Assembly: GCA_030611395.1 (NCBI GenBank)
Contig: JAUWPX010000060.1
Coordinates: 1-7,591 of the forward strand
Direction: 5' to 3'
DNA: 7,591 nt
Source: Bacteroidota bacterium
Lineage (GTDB): Bacteria > Bacteroidota > Bacteroidia > Bacteroidales > VadinHA17
The number at the start of each line of letters is the position of its first letter. Positions within the stretch are counted from its first letter, which is position 1. Position numbers and translations under genes: made by a program. The notes under the pieces were generated by a model. It made no database searches, was not told the origin of the DNA, and was given only the letters and a program-made list of their open reading frames with translations. This document shows, piece by piece, positions 5,056-7,591 of this stretch.

Positions 5056-6630
5056 TTATTTAATAAGCTTTACATCGCTTTCCGGTAGATTAAGTTTCAC
5101 ACCATTAACCCTGTATTCCTTATCATCTTTGTATGTTATTGTTATTATAAGGTTTCCGTCTTCATTATATTTTTTCCACGTTTTCTCTTTGCGACCGTTA
5201 TTATAATATCTCTCTTCTTTCATATTTCCATTCTGCCAGAAGATCTGGTGTCTTTCTTCGGGGTTCCCGTTTATAAATTTCCCTTTATATTTTAACGACC
5301 CGTCTTCATAAAAATGTTTCCATATTTCGTTTTTCAATCCCACGATATATTTGCCCACTTCGCTGTGATCCCCAACCTTTGTTCTCCATGCCCCATCCAT
5401 TTCTCCATCAAGAAAATAACCCTTCGAAATAATATCTCCGTTATCAGAATATTCATTATAAACACCATCTCTTTTACCATTGAAATATTCTTCTTCTTTA
5501 ATTAGGCTTCCCTTATTATCATACCATTTCCATAATTCATCGGGGTTTCCGTTTCTGTATTTCCCTGTTTGCTCAATTCCTCCATTTTTGAAATAATATT
5601 TCCATGTCCCGGTTTTTTTATTATTCACGTATTGTCCTTCAGAAAACAATTTTTCTTTTGTATAATAATTTTTCCAGCTTCCTTGTTTTTCTCCTTTTTC
5701 ATTAACAATTCCAACTGAAATTACGTTACCGTTATTATCATATATTTTTGAATTAATAACCTCCCCGTCTTTTGAATATTCCCTGTGAATACCAATAGGG
5801 GTATTTATTTTGTATGGTCCGCTAAACTTAAGATTCCCCTCATTATCATATTCTTTTCTTATTTCTATTTCATCCTGATCATCAACGGCATTTTCTTCAA
5901 CAATTTTTCCATTTTCGTAACGTAAAGTAAGTATCAGGTTTCCTTTTTGGTCATATTTTTTATAGTATCCCTCCAGTTCATTATTCTTGAAACCTTTCTC
6001 AATATTTACTTTACCATCTTCATAAAATTCTTTCCAAATACCTTGTTTTTCTCCATTTTTATCTATTCTGTTTATCAGTTCCCTGTTAATAAGTCTGCCT
6101 TTATTATATTCAAATATGGTAATTATTGTACCCTTATTATTATATTCAAACGCCCTGCCGTTCTTTTTTCCATTTAAATAATTTATCTCCATTTTTATAT
6201 TATTATGATAATAATAATAATATGATTTCCCTTCTTTTTTATCATTCACAAACAGTTCCCTTGAATAAATATAACCCTCGGGTTTATTAATATTTTCATA
6301 GTTATATGTATAATAAAAACCATTTTTTTTTCCGTATAGATAATTTATTCTTTTAATAGTATCAGCAGACAGGCTATAAAATACCCATATACTATCCAAT
6401 AAATGATTTTTTCTATTGCCTTCTGATTTTATTACTCCACTAACATAATAAGTTCTCCAGTATCCATCCGGTTTTCCATTTATCATATTTCCCTCACTTG
6501 ATACCTGCCCGTTTGGATAAAAAAACCGGTTTAATCCATTTTGATTTAATATATTTTCCTGTCCTTTTAAAGATAAACATCCTGTAATTAGAAAAATAAA
6601 TAAAATAAAATAAACTCCGTTTTTTATCAT
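5056..6630 (-). CDS. Large YwqK/MORN-like repeat lipoprotein
   Basis: A 524-residue exported protein. Residues 1-17 form a hydrophobic signal ending in lipobox ITGC (Cys18), so it should be lipid-anchored at the envelope. From about residue 33 to 510 it consists almost entirely of some 18 degenerate modules of about 23-24 residues, with the pattern W..Y...G....G.Y.NG...G.W (for example KNYYTKEKLFSEGQYVNNKK, then KYYFKNGGIEQTGKYRNG). This is the YwqK pattern, related to MORN repeats, expected to form an extended beta-hairpin sheet. Some databases label this family 'toxin-antitoxin system YwqK antitoxin'; there is no toxin gene here and that role is not supported. Two longer modules sharing GEKQG (193-197 and 313-317) are spaced exactly 120 residues apart, suggesting an older block duplication. 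It lies between nadA and ruvB, 12 bp from ruvB. The function of such proteins is not established; ligand or scaffold binding is a guess. Confidence 0.88.
   Translation of the reverse strand: MIKNGVYFILFIFLITGCLSLKGQENILNQNGLNRFFYPNGQVSSEGNMINGKPDGYWRTYYVSGVIKSEGNRKNHLLDSIWVFYSLSADTIKRINYLYGKKNGFYYTYNYENINKPEGYIYSRELFVNDKKEGKSYYYYYHNNIKMEINYLNGKKNGRAFEYNNKGTIITIFEYNKGRLINRELINRIDKNGEKQGIWKEFYEDGKVNIEKGFKNNELEGYYKKYDQKGNLILTLRYENGKIVEENAVDDQDEIEIRKEYDNEGNLKFSGPYKINTPIGIHREYSKDGEVINSKIYDNNGNVISVGIVNEKGEKQGSWKNYYTKEKLFSEGQYVNNKKTGTWKYYFKNGGIEQTGKYRNGNPDELWKWYDNKGSLIKEEEYFNGKRDGVYNEYSDNGDIISKGYFLDGEMDGAWRTKVGDHSEVGKYIVGLKNEIWKHFYEDGSLKYKGKFINGNPEERHQIFWQNGNMKEERYYNNGRKEKTWKKYNEDGNLIITITYKDDKEYRVNGVKLNLPESDVKLIK
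6208..6222. repeat. Trinucleotide microsatellite inside the repeat-lipoprotein gene
   Basis: Five perfect ATA units on the plus strand encode five consecutive Tyr codons (TAT) on the minus strand, residues 137-141 of the repeat lipoprotein. Slippage in whole units would keep the frame and change only the length of the Tyr run. Five units is short, so variability is possible but not shown. Confidence 0.75.
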
Positions 6631-6711
6631 CTTAATAAAACAAATTAATTATTTTGTGAGTAAATAATATTCAAACATCAATTATCAAACTTGCTCGCCG
6701 TACTAATTACA

Positions 6712-6731
6712 CTCCAGGCAGGTGGGTAACC
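6712..6731. other. GC-rich island in the nadA to repeat-lipoprotein spacer
   Basis: This short stretch (containing CCAGGCAGGTGGG) stands out in a 178-bp spacer (6631-6808) that is otherwise strongly AT-rich. It does not extend an ORF and shows no good dyad. It could be a remnant of an intergenic repeat element, but only one copy is seen in the window. Confidence 0.3.
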
Positions 6732-6749
6732 AAAACATTTTTGAATATT

Positions 6750-6788
6750 GTTATTTGTTATTTATTTGTTATTTGGTACTTGTTATTT
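6750..6788. repeat. GTTATTT short-period repeat array
   Basis: GTTATTT occurs at 6750-6756, 6757-6763, 6768-6774 and 6782-6788, with ATTT or short variant sequence between copies. It fills most of the nadA-proximal part of the spacer after the nadA stop. It is unrelated in sequence to the repeats after pheS but has a similar unit length (7-11 bp) and the same intergenic setting. Confidence 0.75.
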
Positions 6789-6808
6789 GTAATTTTACAT
6801 TTATTGCT

Positions 6809-7591
6809 TTATAATCCCAATTCTTCACTTATTTCTAACATTCTATTAATACTTCTCTCCGCTTTTTTTCTTAATTTCTCATCAACCTTTATTTCAGGCA
6901 TTTCATATTTTAAAGTGTTATAAATTTTCTCCATTGTAATAAGTTTCATAAAATTACAATCATTACAACCACATGTTGAGTCTTTTGGAGGGGCAACAAT
7001 AAACAATTTTTTTGGATTATTCTTTTTCATTTGATGAATAATTCCTGGTTCTGTTGCCACAATATATTCTTGTGAATTTTCTTCTATTGTATATTTTAAT
7101 AAAGATGATGTTGATCCTATATGATCAGCCACCAATAATACTTGCTTTTCACATTCGGGGTGTGCAATTATTTTTGCCTTCGGGTGCTCTTCCTTTATTT
7201 TTAGTATTCCCTCTAACGAAAATTCTTCATGTACATGACAAGCCCCATCCCATATAACCATTTCTCTCCCTGTTATGCTTTTTATATAATTACCAAGGTT
7301 TTTATCTGGTGCAAATAATATTTTTTCATTCGAAGGTAACGATTTTACTATTTGCACAACATTTGATGAAGTACATGAAATATCTGTTAAAGCTTTTATT
7401 TGTATAGTTGTATTAACATACGATATTACAGTATGGTCGGGATATTTTTTTAAAAACTCAGTAAATTTATCAGACGGACAAGACTCTGCCAATGAACAAC
7501 CGGCATTTAAATCCGGTAATAATATTTTTTTATCCGGTGATATTATTTTTGCAGTTTCAGCCATAAAATTAACACCGGCAAAAACAATTAT
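6809..7591 (-). CDS. nadA: Quinolinate synthase, 5' end beyond the window
   Basis: A [4Fe-4S] enzyme that condenses iminoaspartate with dihydroxyacetone phosphate to give quinolinate, the precursor of NAD. The visible 260 residues read in frame to the window edge (IIVFAGVNFMAETAKI), so the ATG at 7564 is internal and not the start; roughly 50 N-terminal residues are missing. Signatures, numbered in the visible part: PDLNAGCSLAESCP (Cys32), SYVNT (Tyr58, Asn60 at the substrate site), CTSSN, the ACHVHEEF segment, IAHPEC (Cys147), GSTSSLL, and CGCNDCNFMKL (207-217). Cysteines of the NAGC, HPEC and final Cys-rich motifs supply the three cluster ligands of the family. No disruption is visible. The next gene on the strand starts 178 bp downstream across a repeat-filled spacer, so co-transcription with it is uncertain. 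Confidence 0.96.
   Translation of the reverse strand: MIVFAGVNFMAETAKIISPDKKILLPDLNAGCSLAESCPSDKFTEFLKKYPDHTVISYVNTTIQIKALTDISCTSSNVVQIVKSLPSNEKILFAPDKNLGNYIKSITGREMVIWDGACHVHEEFSLEGILKIKEEHPKAKIIAHPECEKQVLLVADHIGSTSSLLKYTIEENSQEYIVATEPGIIHQMKKNNPKKLFIVAPPKDSTCGCNDCNFMKLITMEKIYNTLKYEMPEIKVDEKLRKKAERSINRMLEISEELGL

Noticed and set aside
4925..5206. Plus-strand reading frames antisense to ruvB and the lipoprotein (also 5314-5505 and 5947-6177)
   Set aside because: Phe/Ile/Ser-rich shadows typical of the complement of AT-rich, Lys/Asn/Tyr-rich coding sequence.
5056..6630. Toxin-antitoxin system suggested by the YwqK family label
   Set aside because: No partner toxin gene is present; the protein is a long exported lipoprotein flanked by nadA and ruvB.
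6741..6923. Plus-strand reading frame starting in the GTTATTT repeat (and 7054-7257)
   Set aside because: Its hydrophobic N-terminus is simply translated repeat, and the rest is antisense to nadA.
6809..7564. nadA as a complete 251-residue gene starting at 7564
   Set aside because: The frame continues to the window edge with the family motif VFAGVNFMAET, so that Met is internal.

Overview
The window looks like ordinary chromosome from an AT-rich member of the Bacteroidota (Bacteroidales-like). This is inferred from the PheS, NadA, flippase and Crp/Fnr sequence types, from lipoproteins with a Cys lipobox, from the near absence of Shine-Dalgarno sequences, and from a TAnnTTTG-type promoter element upstream of one gene. 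No database search was possible.

Layout. On the left, a truncated minus-strand polysaccharide/LPS flippase gene (1-249, TTG start) diverges from a plus-strand pair: a cyclophilin-type peptidyl-prolyl isomerase lipoprotein (339-1169) and pheS (1207-2247). A convergent spacer (2248-2460) full of short tandem repeats follows. Next, an OsmC-family protein (minus, 2461-2883) and a Crp/Fnr-type regulator (plus, 2995-3699) are transcribed divergently from a 111-bp AT-rich spacer. That spacer holds a candidate promoter and an imperfect palindrome. The right half is a minus-strand series, in order of transcription: nadA (5' end outside the window, 7591-6809), a 524-residue YwqK/MORN-like repeat lipoprotein (6630-5056), ruvB (5043-4018) and a small two-helix membrane protein (4021-3764) whose start overlaps the ruvB stop by 4 nt.

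How the genes fit together. Most are housekeeping: tRNA charging (PheS), NAD synthesis (NadA), Holliday-junction branch migration (RuvB), periplasmic protein folding (the PPIase) and envelope polysaccharide export (the flippase). OsmC and Crp/Fnr are a plausible stress or redox pair with shared control. The repeat lipoprotein, ruvB and small membrane protein genes are tightly packed and probably co-transcribed, although no functional link between them is known.

I see no phage, transposon, CRISPR, toxin-antitoxin or defence module. The least explained material is the short-period DNA repeats in the spacers (2252-2361, 2393-2473, 2951-2972, 6750-6788) and the large repeat lipoprotein next to ruvB. 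No spacer exceeds 300 bases. No tRNA, rRNA or convincing intrinsic terminator was found.
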